NCBI GenBank assembly: GCA_963682055.1
Contig: OY821748.1
Location: forward strand, 31,026,661 to 31,090,660
Length of the DNA: 64,000 nucleotides
DNA from: Primula veris
Lineage: Eukaryota; Streptophyta; Magnoliopsida; Ericales; Primulaceae
Direction: 5' to 3'
Shown in pieces: positions 11,646-23,127 of the stretch; the stretch's first letter is position 1; every line of letters starts with the position of its first letter. Made by a program: the position numbers and the translations under genes. The notes below the pieces were generated by a model. The model saw only the letters and a list, made by a program, of their open reading frames with translations. It ran no database searches and had not been told where the DNA came from.

Positions 11646-12043
11646 AAATCACTCATGGAAATCAAGTAGCAGAAATTAATCTATTTACCACTGGGAAGAG
11701 ACCTTCATTCGACGAGGATGACCTATATGAAGTTTCAGGGTTTGAAGAAATGATCGGTAAAGTTGCCCATATGATGATACAACATGATCATTTAGAGGTT
11801 GCCCTTCCAGACAGTTTAAATGATGAGATGTTATCATAACAAGAAACTCATGCTATCCAAAGCATAACAGAATTGGAGAAAGAAGAAGTTAATTATTTTT
11901 GACATTGACAGCCACCAACTGAAGATATTTTTGACCAAGTAACATAGGTACCCCCCTCAGACGAAGTACCTCCTATGCCAAAATGGAAACCGTTGCCTAC
12001 CGAACTAAAATATGTATTTTTGGGAACATGAGAGACATACCCG

Positions 12044-13547
12044 GTGGTGATATCATCCCAATTAAATGATACCCAAGAAAAGAAACTTATAGATGTGTTG
12101 ACAAAACACAGGAAAACAATAGGTTGGGTAATATCAGATTTGAAAGGAATCTCGCCCAATCTTTGTAACCATCAAATTTTTATGGAAGAATATGCTAAAC
12201 CGGTAAGGAAAATGCAGAGGCAACTAAACGCTAACATGAGAGAGGTAGTTAAAGGGAAAGTCCTCAAGATTTTGGGAGGAGATATAATTTATCACATCTC
12301 TGACTCTAAATGGGTAAGTCCCACCCAAGTAGTACCCACAAAGTCAGGAGTGGATGCCATGGAGACTGAAAAGAATGAACTTATACCGACCCGTGTTCAA
12401 ACAGGTTGGAGAGTGTGTATTGACTACCGTCAGATGAAAACGGTAACCAGGAAGGATCACTATTCACTGCCATTCCTTGACCAAGTTTTGGAACGGGTAG
12501 CAGGACATGAATTTTACTGTTTTCTGGACGGATATTCCGGTTATAACTAGATATAGATAGCCGAGTTGGATCAAGACAAAATAACATTTACCTATCTTTT
12601 TGGCACTTTTGCTTATAAGCGAATGCCATTTGGTTTATGCAATGCACCAGCAACCTTTCAGCGATGTATGATCTCGCTATTCAGTGATATGATTGAAAAA
12701 TGTGTGGATGTGTTCATGGATGATTTTTCAGTCTATGGAGATACCTATGATCAATGCATGCACCACTTGGAATAGGTAATGACTCGTTGTGAAGAGAACA
12801 ATTTGGGGTTGAATTGGGAAAAGTGCAGGGGATAGTCTTAGGACATCTAGTCTCACCTAAGAGATTGAGGTTGGTAAAGCAAATGTTCAGGACATTGAAA
12901 AGCTGCCATCACCTAGGAATGTGTGAGACATTAGGTCATTTCTAGGCCATACTAGATTTTATTAGCGATTCATTCCTTCGTTTAGCACCTTGGCTAAACC
13001 AATGAGTGCACTTCTACACCAACACACGATTTTTGAATGGACTTCGGGTTGTGAGTCATCCTTTCAGCAACTGAAGCATGCTTTAATTTCAGCAACGGTA
13101 ATGCAACCCCCAGACTAGTCATTACCATACGAATTAATGTGTGATGCAAAAGACATAGCAATAGGAGAAGTGCTAGGCTAGCGAAAGGACAATAAACCAA
13201 TCGTGGTTTACTATGCTAGCAGAACCTTAAATGATGCATATAAAAATTACAAAACTACATAGAAAGAATTTCTCGCAGTCATCTGGGCTCTGGATAAATT
13301 TAGATCTTACATGTTAGGGTCTCCAGTGATAGTTTATAAAGATCACGTGACATTAAGGCAACTTATGGTCAAAGCCAATGCCAAATCAGGCCTCATTAGA
13401 TGGATATTGCTATTGCAAGAGTTCAACTTCGAAATTAGAGATAAAAAAGGAGTGGAAAACATAGTGGCTGATCATTTGTCTAGACTAACGGTACTTGAAC
13501 CATTGCCTGGTGACTCTGTAAATAATGAAAACTTTCCAGATGAATAA
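12044..13547 (+). pseudogene. Athila reverse transcriptase and RNase H
   Basis: The RT palm is visible in two pieces: 12044-12550, with the fingers/palm segment WRVCIDYRQMKTVTRKDHY and FLDGYSGYN, and 12566-12775, with FGTFAYKRMPFGLCNAPATF and the catalytic box FMDDFSVYG. RNase H follows, with YELMCDAKDIAIG near 13131-13170, the YASRTLN block near 13210, and a connection segment ending VADHLSRL near 13490. Together they would convert the element's RNA into DNA. In-frame TAG stops occur at 12548, 12554, 12773, 13179 and 13260, and a frame disruption lies around 12830-12990. Confidence 0.85.
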
Positions 13548-14720
13548 CTCTTTCAAGTTGTCTATCAGGTGAGAGTTAAACAACCTTGGTATGCAGATAT
13601 TGCTAATTATCTGTCTTCAGGAAAACTGTCAGGGAATTGTTCGAATCCAGACAGAGGAAAATTGTTAAAAGTTTCAAGAAATTTCTTTTGGGACGAGCCG
13701 TATTTGTTCAAATACTGTGAGGACCAAATAATTCGTCACTGTGTAGAGGACGATGAAATTCCAAAAATTATCGAATGATGCCATTCGTCGACATGTGGAG
13801 GACATTTCTCCGCAAAGAAAACATCGGTAAAGATATTACAATGTGTATTTTATTGGCCCTCAATTTTCAAGGATTCTTACGAGTTTGGACTAGCATGTGA
13901 CAGATGTGAAAGGCTAGGTGGGTTAACGAAAAGGACATGATGGCCCTAGTACCAATGCTAGTTTTGGAAATTTTTGATTGATGGGAAATAAAATTTATGG
14001 GACCATTTCCACCATGTTTTGGTTGTCAATACATCCTAGTGGCAGTCGACTATGTCTCCAAATGGGTAGAAACCATAGCCATGAGAACCAACGATCATAC
14101 GGTGGTCATGGATTTTCTTCAAGAGAATATCTTTGCAAGATTTGGCATGCATCGGGCAGTTATCAGCGATGGGGGTACCCCTTTCTATAACGGACGGGTA
14201 TATAATCTTATGAGAATATATTGAGTGCTGCACAAAGTGAGCACCACTTACCATCCTCAAACTAATGGTCAAGGTGAGTTAGCCAATCGGGAAATAAAAA
14301 ACATTATTGAAAAAACAGTCAACCCAAATTGAAAAGATTGGTTGGTACGACTGGTTGATGCGTTATGGGCATACAGAACTACTTACATAATTGTATGTGG
14401 TACATCGCCATATCGATTGGTTTATGGAAAATCATGTCACTTACCAGTTGAATTAGAACATAAAGCTTTCTGGACGATCAGAAAAATGAATAAAAATTTG
14501 GATGACAGAAGTTTGCATAGGAAGTTGCAAATTTCGGAACTGGGGGAGATTCGTAATGATGCATACGAGAATGCAAGAATCTTAAAATCAAAAATGAAAG
14601 AAGCTCACAATAAGAGAATTATTATGAAGGACTTCTTTGTGGGACAAAAAGTCCCATTATACAATTCTAGGTTATATCTGTTTCCAGGGAAACTTAAGTT
14701 AAGATGGACATGACCCTATG
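13548..14720 (+). pseudogene. Athila integrase remnant
   Basis: An N-terminal zinc-binding segment is recognisable around 13779-13910 (CHSSTCGGHFSAKKT, then CDRCERLGG). The catalytic core follows in 13997-14224, with the first Asp in [11 protein letters not shown] and the second in [12 protein letters not shown]; the Glu helix is in [11 protein letters not shown] near 14281. The C-terminal segment 14342-14713 has the Athila-typical DALWAYRTTY...GTSPYRLVYGKSCHLPVE. Stops and frame changes separate the parts. The enzyme would insert the cDNA into the genome. Confidence 0.82.
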
Positions 14721-15413
14721 TTATAACAAATGTTTTTTGCAAATGGTGCCATAGAACTTAACAATCTTAAAGAGAGCGACATTTAGTAAATGGCCAACGG
14801 GCTAAACCGTACCTGGAGAATTCAGAAGTCTGAATTATGTTGAGTGGAAAGACCTGTTTGACCCACCATCACATTTTTAACACCAGACTATTTTTTTTTG
14901 AAGTAGTATTTTCTCCTAAAAAAAATTGTTTGGATGCGGTACCCGGACTATGTAACAGCAAGAATGACACATTTTAAGTTGGAGAAAGAGATACTACTAT
15001 TAAAAAAATAGGGGGATAATGTTATTTTTATAATAATAACTTGGGAGAAATTTCGATTTTACATGTGAAATAAATAGATGTTTGAGTTAAACATGATGAA
15101 AAAATTCACCAACCCGCTCTTCCAAAACACACTATATCATTACTAGCACCCTAAATACTCCAACACAAACCTCAAATCACCAATATTCAACCAAATTCAC
15201 TCCAATCCAAATAAAAAGCCTTTATTATTGGTTTCGCTTCCGACAATCAAATCAAGCAATCGAAGGTTGCTTTCCTAGGTTTTAAGGTGTCCTCAACAAA
15301 ACTCCGGTGTTCAAATTTGTATTTGGTAAGTCTACGACGCTTTTTATTGAATTTTCCGATTTAGGGTTTGTGCTATTTCTTCAATTATTTGTTAAAACAA
15401 GCAATTGGGTCAA
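14721..15413 (+). other. Non-coding spacer between pol and the 3' ORF of Athila
   Basis: AT-rich with no extended frame. Athila elements have a long spacer here ahead of their extra ORF. Confidence 0.5.
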
Positions 15414-16530
15414 ATGGCAGTGGCAAATAGAAATTTTTTGCAAGAGGATGTTGCCGAAAAGGTAAAACTACTTACACAAATTGCAACATATAAGTTTGTG
15501 TGGATAATGGAACTTCGGAAAGCGCAAGGTGAATGGGAATAAGTAGTTGCGGATTTTGAGAATAGTGGTTAATTGGGTTTTCGAAAGGGGATGGTAAAAT
15601 TTGGTGATAGCTAGGCCGTATAACCTTGTATTTTGTGCAAAGATGCTAGCAAATTATAGAGGTGATTGCGGTGATGATGTGTTTCAGATGAAGTTTAGGG
15701 GTGTTAAAATTGACATAACACCGACGATGGTGAGGGGAATATTGGAGATCACGAAAAAGGGAAGAGGATGTGGTACACTATGTGGTTGTCTGACTATTGA
15801 AGTGTCGAATATAGCCTATGACTTTGGACGTATCCCTGCAGATTATGAGCGGGCGGTGACAGAGGAGATAATATTGCCTGGGACTGTTTGGAAAAGTCGT
15901 AGGGGCACAAAATCCATGCTTAAACTCCAACATTGGGTATTAAATGAGTGCTCATATGATAATTTGGTTCCCGGAGGAGGACATGGGGATTTGACTAATG
16001 ACAGGGCTGGGTTTATGTATGCTACGCTGAAAGGGTGGAGAATCGATATCGCCAAATCTGTAGTCCACCAATCGGAAAGATATAGTCACGAAAGGGTTTA
16101 GGGGACATAATGATAGGAGTATCCCTTACCCTGGTTTGCTTTGTAGGTGTGTCACTTCGGTAAAGCACACTGAAGGATGGTCGGACTTTGAATTTGGTTG
16201 GTGGGACCAAGAGGCAGAGGGTTGAGGGTAGTAGTTCCTCACAAGCTAGGGTTGAACAAGGTTCTGGATCTCGCCAGGCTGCGGCCACCATGACTGATCG
16301 AGAGCTACGGATAGACAACCGGGAGTCCCTTCGACGAATAGAGGATTCCCAGAGGTATTTCGCAGGGCAATAGGAGGCCAGGATGGAGTAAGATGCTGAG
16401 ACCACAAGGCAGTACATGGCAGGGTTGTAATTGGATAGAGCATCCAGATGTTGACCAGGCTCCCATTTCACTACCCAGATCAAGACGAGGACACAGAGGA
16501 TGATGAGTATGATGAGACGGATGAGTAAGC
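15414..16530 (+). pseudogene. Athila downstream (env-position) ORF remnant
   Basis: An ATG at 15414 opens a short frame (MAVANRNFLQEDVAEKVKLL...). After stops and a frame change, a 166-residue open stretch at 15601-16101 shows LVFCAKMLANYRGD...VFQMKFRGVKIDITPTMVRGIL and a long hydrophilic remainder. This is the type of 'putative plant transposon protein' found downstream of integrase in Athila elements, in the position of an envelope gene. I see no signal peptide, transmembrane segment or fusion peptide in the surviving part, so an envelope function is not supported. The frame decays into a Gln/Arg/Glu-rich tail near 16190-16530. Confidence 0.6.
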
Positions 16531-17060
16531 ATCGTAATCTGCTAGATTTAGTTCTTATTAGTTTTGTTTGGTTTATGTTCCCCGAGCAAGTGCTTTGAGA
16601 TGTAAATCATCCATTTAGATTACATCTGTCTGCTCGATGTTTACTTTCTGTTAAACTTTTTATTTTCATCCTAGAAACAGCTTCTTGTTCAGTAAGTGTT
16701 GGTATTATTTCCATTTTATGACTATGAAGTTGTGATATGTTTTTCGATCATGTCGATTTTTGCATATTATGTGTTTGCTTCCTAATTTTGAGAGTGCACG
16801 CTCAAGGGCATGATGTTTAGTAAAGTCAGTTTTAACTGGAAAGTTTGAAAAAGTTTATACAGAAACAAAAAACAGTAATTTTTGATAATATGATATATAA
16901 TTAAGTAAGAGTAACTAAAAGCAGAAGAAAAGGAAAATGTATGTAATATTTACAGAGAATTCTTTACACAATGTTTTATTCTCCTTCCAACAGTGAGGAT
17001 ATTGTCTGTTTTAGTAGGTGGGAGGGAATACTGTGGAATATTATGGAAAGGGGTTTTATA
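16531..17060 (+). other. Athila 3' non-coding region, upstream part
   Basis: No coding potential. It links the 3' ORF to the fold-back element at 17061 and belongs to the long 3' untranslated part of the retrotransposon. Confidence 0.5.
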
Positions 17061-17535
17061 GGTTTAGTACACCAATCTATCGACTTTTAACGATTTGGGT
17101 ATCCACCTTTCAAATTTTCCAATTTAGGTACCAACCTATCGGCTTTTAACGATTTGGGTACCACCGTCTTAATAAATCACGAAATTATGTCACGTGACAT
17201 TTGACAAACATTAATTTGATATGCTAATTTGACAATTTTACACAAAAATATGTCATCCTAGAAAAACTTTTAGTATATAATCCAAATTTAGCATATAATC
17301 CAAATTTTTGTTATTTGTGAAATTGGGTCATATTTTTATAGGATGACATATTTTTGTACAAAATTGTCAAATTAGCATATCAAATTAATGTTTGTCAAAT
17401 ATCACGTGACATAATTTCGTGATTTATTAAGACGGTGGTACCCAAATCGTTAAAAGCCGATAGGTTGGTACTTAAATTGGAAAATTTGAAAGATGGGTAC
17501 CCAAATCGTTAACCGTACTATAGTTTGGGGGTAGT
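17061..17535. mobile_element. Fold-back element with ~180-bp inverted arms
   Basis: The left arm (about 17061-17260) and right arm (about 17340-17520) are inverted copies with few changes, sharing words such as 'cgatttgggtacc', 'ccaacctatcggctttt', 'gacggtggtaccc' and 'tcacgtgacat'. They are separated by only about 80 bp. The right arm seems to have lost ~20 bp near its outer end (the 'accaatctatcgactt' segment). No ORF. It is probably a Mutator-like or other TIR MITE inserted in the 3' region of the Athila element. Target duplication not determined. Confidence 0.75.
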
Positions 17536-18149
17536 AAATGTATTTTTTCCCATTATGAAAATAAAACCCCATTCAATTGGAAAGAATTTTGTTCAAGATT
17601 CCCTAACCCGCACTTGCGTTTTACGTTTTATTAGTACTCTATTAGACAAGCATAGGTGACAAAAAGGGATAACCACGAGCATTGGAGAACATGGAATATG
17701 ACTTCCCGACCACTTCTCTCTCGACAAACAACTGTACTTAAAGGTGTATCAACTCTATAAATTACAATTTTTGTTAGATTGGTACATGTTTTTCATGTTT
17801 AAGACATGAATTTCAATATTTAAAGCATTGAACTAAGAGAAAATTTCAATATTAGTACTCTATTGTTTTAGTTGATTGTTTAAGGAAACCTATTCTGATG
17901 CGAGATCAATTTGCAATACCTTGGAAAAATAAAGTAAAAAATAAAATAAAAAGAATACTTTTATTATTTTATGGTGTTAAATGCATACGCAAAATGCAAT
18001 CGTGTTTTCTACGACAGTGGTTTATCTTATATATTATTAGTTTTAGGCTAGTTAGAGCACAAACTCAAGGGGGAAGGAAACTGATTTGAAAAAAACCCAA
18101 GCGATTTTTTTTTATTGCTTCCAACGCTCGAGACGAGCATTGAGCTAGT
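17536..18149 (+). other. Athila 3' non-coding region, downstream part
   Basis: No gene seen. A 63-residue open frame near 17898 lacks any motif or context. Confidence 0.45.
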
Positions 18150-18158
18150 TGGGGGGTA
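18150..18158 (+). other. Polypurine tract of the Athila element
   Basis: The G-rich run ttggggggta lies directly before the 3' LTR start (TGATTATACC at 18159), the expected place for the plus-strand primer. Confidence 0.6.
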
Positions 18159-19161
18159 TGATTATACCACAAAACGGTCGTTTTAAGATGTTAAAATGAT
18201 ATAAATTTACATTGTTTCACTAGCATTTTGGCTTGTTTAAGCCATGTTTTGTTAATTTATGTATTTGTTCGGTTTATTTGCACTATTTTGCATTCTTGTA
18301 AAAAAAGCACAGAATTAGCACAAAAATGAGACAAAGACACAAGAGAACCAAACAAATGTCTAAAAGAGAAGAAATCAGAAGACAGATGGTCTAAAAGCAA
18401 GCCCAAACAAAGTGCAAAACGGAGTCAAGTGAAGATAAAGTTAAAAGATGATTCTAGAAGTTGACAGGACCGGTTAACCTGGTCGGTCAACTTAGTTATA
18501 TTTTTTTGGCTATTTTTAAGGTTAGGGCTGTTGACTCATTTGAGAGTATAAATATTGCTTCCCCAGCAGTAGACCATAGAGTTTTTCCTCTAAGAAATCC
18601 AGAAAGGTCACATCTCTCTAAAAACTCTAGTTTTATTTCAAATTTCAATTAAAAACACATTTCCTTTAAGTATTGATAATCATCGGTGTTCTCCGACCAC
18701 TAGGATTACGCAAGCAAAGTTTCTTATACGTTTATTGAGTATTTGTTTGCTTATTGGTGTGTGTATCGATGCATGTTCGTATTTTGATGTTTATTTGTTT
18801 ATGCTAATATTAAAGAATTGACAACTCGTTATTGGATTAAATAATGATATTAGAATTGCTTATGATAAACACATGATTAGCATTCAGACTATATGATAAC
18901 AAATAGTGTATGGCTCTTGTTATAAATTTTGTTTAGATGAACGTCGTGTTAGTAGGATGTGAAAATGATGAAGATCGAAGTAAAAGTAATTGATAAGAAT
19001 CGTTTAACGTAATTTTCCATAAAAAATTTCTTTATTGAATTTAATCTAGGTAGTTCTTCATGAAACCAACCCGTACTATTGGAATATATATATTCCAACT
19101 ACACGCATACTCTTGCGAGGTTTTTATGTTCTGTAAAAATAACACAGTTAAAGGGAAGTCA
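18159..19161 (+). repeat. Athila 3' LTR (complete, ~1003 bp)
   Basis: Starts TG after the polypurine tract and ends ...gggaagtca, the counterpart of the 5' LTR end gggcagtca. Matches the 5' LTR over about 830 bp with many scattered substitutions and some small indels, indicating an old insertion. A TATA-like tataaata is at 18547-18554. The short word 'ccggttaacctggtcggtcaac' region near 18470-18490 differs from the 5' copy by an extra segment. Confidence 0.85.
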
Positions 19162-19176
19162 ATGCTATTATGGAGT

Positions 19177-19307
19177 TTGTTAAGATCAGTAATCCTAAGC
19201 GCAACAGACAAAAAGACTCATATATTATATGAAGAAGTTGGTTATAAATAAGATAGAAAGATTATATAAACATGCATAAAAAACTATTATTCTTTACAAC
19301 TAATGTA

Positions 19308-19383
<76 letters not shown>

Positions 19384-20690
19384 TTTTAACATTTCCCCTC
19401 AAAGTCAAGACGGGGTGCCAAGAATCATCAAGAGTTGTCCTGTAAAGACAATGTCGCTAGTATTAGCAAATATACTTAAAATACATGTATTTATTTTTGT
19501 ATTTTCATTATGATACGTTACATTTTTATAAAATTTAATATTATCAATCTGCTATTTGTTTTGTTTATTGATGCATAAATAAGTGTATAATATTATATTT
19601 CGTAAATAGCGTAGTGTGTAAAGTACGGTTTAAAGACGGAAGATTAGACTAGCGATTCTTATATAAATAAGAGCATATTGTTTACAACTTTAGATGGAAA
19701 TGGACAGATCATCGGTAGAGTTATAGTGTATAATTTTAGTAGCTCTGTTTTTACTACAGTGAATGGATTATTCCAACTTTATATTCTTGTGCACTTTGAG
19801 CGTATTAAAAAGGATCGCAAGGAGGCAATTATTTTTATACCGACAAGATAAAATAATTAATGCATTGTGGTAATAGTTTTAAACTCTTAATCCTGATTTT
19901 ATTACTTAGATATGCCCGAGAAATGATTATCATTATGATTCATAGAATAGTGCGATTTTTATACAAGTCATAAACTCAGGGAGTTATACAGTGACGTTTC
20001 GATTATAGTGTTTATTAGTAAATCAATAAATCCACGTCCCGGTATGGGATTGATGATTACTTAAAAAAGTTTATAAGTATTTTTTGTATCAAATTCTGCT
20101 TGTGGATTTCTGACATATCACAGAAGTCATAGCACGATAGTCCGCCTCGTTGAAGGGCATGAAACTAGGTCTTGTTTCTTACTTCATTAAGAAATAAGCG
20201 AATCACCTAGAAATTACAAAAACCACTAGTGGATGTTCAATTATTTAGGACACAGGTCCAATCCATGTCTGAACATGCTCGAAACTCCAGAGATTAGCTA
20301 GAAAAGAATAATAAAGTCTAGTACAGAGGTCAAGAAGATATTCGGGAATACGAACAACAACAGCCTCATGAACAAAAGTAGGATTAAAAGCAACTCACAA
20401 TATGAACAACGTATGCAATATTAGGGCAAGTAATAGTTAGATATACCAAGCTCACAACAATAATATTGGAGCGATAGAGTGAGGGATCAGGTAGAGGTGT
20501 GCCGAAATCTGTGGGAGGATAACGAGCATTCACCTCTAGAGGAGAATCTTGCGTCCGAGTATCAGTAAGGCGAGTTTTCTATCAGCAATATACTTAGACT
20601 AAGAGAGAAGTTAGCCCTTAGGAAAGTAAGCAATTTCAATGCCGGTAAAGGACCTAAATCTTTCATATAACAAGGATGAAACAAGGTATA
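19177..20690 (-). mobile_element. Decayed Ty1/copia remnant, inverted
   Basis: On the minus strand, 20690 to about 20060 still shows copia pol wording despite frameshifts: a MKDLGP-like start of the RT thumb, [16 protein letters not shown] and [12 protein letters not shown] segments, a [13 protein letters not shown] segment, and then an RNase H-like stretch with KSTTGFC and KKQDLVS. Further along, a purine run (reverse complement of 19392-19402) meets a TGTTAAAAATA start of an LTR (reverse complement of 19381-19391), the expected polypurine tract/3' LTR junction. The LTR itself is disrupted by the AT microsatellite at 19311-19378. No 5' half or 5' LTR is visible. Confidence 0.6.
19311..19378. 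repeat. (AT)n microsatellite
   Basis: About 34 uninterrupted AT units inside the LTR-like sequence of an inverted copia remnant. Confidence 0.95.
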
Positions 20691-20801
20691 TTTCAACAAA
20701 AACTCACCCTTTTGCAAATGAAAGAAGCAAATGAAAGAAGTATAAATTATACATATTTGTATAGAAAATAAAATAGGAACTAAGAGCGCAAGTAATCGTA
20801 A

Positions 20802-21035
20802 TACTCATTCCGTTCCCATTTAATTGTCCACTACGAAACTGCGTACAATTTTAACCGTCCAATAAATTTTATCAAAATTGTCGGAATGAAAATTTTCAAA
20901 AGTTAATCATTTATTTCAAATGTTAAATTATATGATCAAATTTTAAAAAAAACATTTTGAGAATTTTGATACAAGTTATAAACCGGTCGATATTACACAT
21001 ATTTCCGTAGATAACAATTAAATGGGAACATGAGT
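20802..21035. mobile_element. Stowaway-like MITE
   Basis: TA-flanked ends with inverted repeats: tactcattccgttcccattta on the left, and taaatgggaacatgagta on the right. The terminus resembles the Stowaway consensus with substitutions. About 234 bp, non-coding. Confidence 0.7.
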
Positions 21036-21480
21036 AATTTTTTTATGTATACTTTTTTTTATTGCGTTCAGTACTCTTAAATAGTATCATTTAGTACTTC
21101 AATATACTTAAAGTCTCGTTTGGTTACGGTATTAGTAATTCCGAAACTATAAATACACTCGGTATTGGAATTGGATAATGAAAGGGGGAAGACTAATAGT
21201 ACATTGTTTAGTCTTGAGTGGTGTTTGTTTGGCTTAAGTGAAACATTGTACTTATATATGTAAATTACAGACCCTCATTCTCATATAAACATAGATAAAA
21301 TTTGTTTACAAAAGATAAAATTAAATTAAGTTTAAATATAATTAAACAGAGTATATATATTTAAATTTTTATGATAGTCTAGTTTATACAAATAAATAAA
21401 TGTTTATATATAGTTAACGTAAACATGCACACACATATATACATACAAATATATATAACAAATACAAATATAAACTAATA
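21036..21480. other. Intergenic; MITE-end fragment near 21118
   Basis: No gene. The word 'tctcgtttggttacggtatta' near 21116-21137 resembles the left end of the MITE at 27265-27487, so a decayed copy may begin here, but I cannot bound it. Confidence 0.35.
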
Positions 21481-22234
21481 TATATGGGGAAAACATATAT
21501 ACACACATAAGTTTACAAATAAATCTACACTCTAATCTCAACCCTTCATATTACAAGGTGTTTAATGGTTAAGATTGATTCATTTAATTATATTTACATA
21601 AACACTCTATTTCTTTCTTTGTTTATACTTTTATGTCCATAATAATTTAGTTAAACCCCAGATTCATGTTCAATAACGTAAGACTTCTAATTATGAACAA
21701 TAAATTCAAACTGAAATGGCCTACTTTAGTGTTGAGATAATAAAAAAATACATAACAAAATGCAAACTAAATATATTCTCTCTGACATTCTTAATAAATA
21801 AACTAATGCAAATTTATGTTTCATTGTATGAAAAAATATTTCCGTCTTGCCCAAGTCATGGATAAGGAGAATGATAATTAAACCCACAAATTTATTTCTA
21901 TGTATATAGATTTAAATTTAGGTACGGGTACGGGTTGACCGACACTATATTTAAACTATATTATAGTTGTATAAATTATGTTAGATTCTTTTTATGAACG
22001 TGCACGACAACCATAATTTACGTATAACATTATTTTTAGTATCCGATTGGAAGTGTTTTGTTTTTATATGATGATTTTGGGATAAAATGAATTAATATGA
22101 ATACAAAAGAAAAGCAAAAATAAAGAGATGGAGTGTTTATGACATTTAAGTAAATGAGTTAATGATAGCCATTGTAACCATACTAATTTGGAGGGTTGAT
22201 ATTAGAGTGTAGATTTATGTGTATATATAATTCC

Positions 22235-22244
<10 letters not shown>
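21481..22244. mobile_element. Non-autonomous TIR element (~760 bp)
   Basis: The left end (21484-21560; 'ggggaaaac...aaatctacactctaatctcaaccctt') is the inverted counterpart of the right end (about 22177-22240; 'agggttgatattagagtgtagattt...ttcccc'). The interior of about 600 bp has no ORF. The ends lie in AT-rich microsatellite sequence, so target duplications cannot be judged and the superfamily is unassigned. Confidence 0.6.

Positions 22245-22266
<22 letters not shown>
22238..22266. repeat. (AT)n microsatellite
   Basis: AT run between the TIR element and the left end of a Helitron. Other AT runs lie at 22637-22668 and 22801-22846. Confidence 0.85.
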
Positions 22267-22540
22267 CTAGTAAAATTTATCTACGCGTAAGGGTATAAAT
22301 CTCGTAATATATTTTATTTTGAACATAATATTCTGATTTAGCATCATTTATTGTAGTTATGCAGGTTAAAACAAATTGTTAATTAATTTAGACTAATTAG
22401 GAAAATATAGTGAGAACAAATTGTTAATAAATTAGATTGGCTACATTAGTAATTATTTAAATAGAGTGAGAGTATTTTTGAAAAAATTGGACAAAATTTG
22501 ACAGCCTTAATTTTTATTGAGTTTTATATTAATAGTATGA
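22267..22540 (-). mobile_element. Non-autonomous Helitron (274 bp)
   Basis: Read on the minus strand it begins TCATACTATTAATATAAAAC, a typical Helitron 5' end preceded by A, and ends ...TTTTACTAG followed by T (plus-strand ctag at 22267-22270). A hairpin-like segment with tacgcgta sits about 20 nt before the end but is imperfect. The 5' ~70 bp (…tgtccaatttttt…caaaaatactc) is shared with the neighbouring Helitron at 22847-23127. No Rep/Hel coding. Confidence 0.6.
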
Positions 22541-22630
22541 TGATGTATAAATAAAAATATTTATATATATATATACATTTACATAAATAAATAAATATGA
22601 ACATATTTATTAATATAATATATATATACA

Positions 22631-22670
<40 letters not shown>

Positions 22671-22797
22671 TATAGATATATAGATATCAACTTAGACATC
22701 AATTTATACATTTTTTTTTATAAAAACGCTCCAAATCACGGTTTCACGACGGTAACACAAATATGCGTCTTGTTTTTTCTTTTTCTTTAAGCTGTAT

Positions 22798-22846
<49 letters not shown>
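22541..22846. other. Microsatellite-rich spacer
   Basis: Mostly AT and GATATA repeats (22637-22685, 22801-22846) with a short non-repetitive segment near 22740-22790. No gene. Confidence 0.6.
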
Positions 22847-22850
<4 letters not shown>

Positions 22851-23127
22851 TAATCGAGGCATTGCGTGTGCGGCGTGTAATGCAATAAAAATATATAAAA
22901 TATGTATAGTTATGATATAAATATGTGGATAATACAAAAAAAAAACATAATTTAAGATTTAAATGAATGTTTGGTTATTAAAGAGAGATAAATAGTTTTA
23001 TTAGTTTTTACTTTTTATATTTTTATGTGAGTATGGTATTATTGTAATTAATATAAATTTGTAAGAGTATTTTTGAAAAAAAATAACTAAATTGGACAGA
23101 ATCATTTGACTTATTATAATATAATGA
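22847..23127 (-). mobile_element. Non-autonomous Helitron (281 bp)
   Basis: On the minus strand it begins TCATTATATTATAATAAGTC, preceded by A, shares 'ctgtccaattta' and 'caaaaatactc' with the Helitron at 22267-22540, and ends GCAATGCCTCGATTACTAA followed by T. CTAA satisfies the CTRR end rule and an inverted gcatt/aatgc pair lies upstream. The different 3' end suggests related elements that acquired different termini. Confidence 0.6.

Larger units (their letters stand above)
8308..19161 (+). mobile_element. Athila-type Ty3/gypsy retrotransposon, decayed
   Basis: A plus-strand LTR element with truncated 5' LTR (8308-9139), primer-binding site (9146-9166), gag, protease, RT, RNase H and integrase remnants, a further ORF downstream of integrase, a polypurine tract (18150-18157) and a full 3' LTR (18159-19161). 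The tRNA-Asp-like primer site, the RT wording around the catalytic FMDDFS box, the integrase tail and the extra 3' ORF place it in the Athila/Tat branch. It carries many stops and frameshifts and is interrupted by inverted-repeat elements at 10069-10432 and 17061-17535. It cannot be autonomous. Confidence 0.88.

Noticed and set aside
15601..16101. Reading the Athila downstream ORF as a true envelope glycoprotein
   Set aside because: No signal peptide, membrane anchor or fusion-type segment is visible in the surviving frame.
16022..16532. Minus-strand open frames of up to 153 codons
   Set aside because: They are antisense shadows of the Athila downstream ORF.
22704..22937. 77-codon minus-strand frame through the AT run
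   Set aside because: Composed mostly of translated (AT)n; no biological support.
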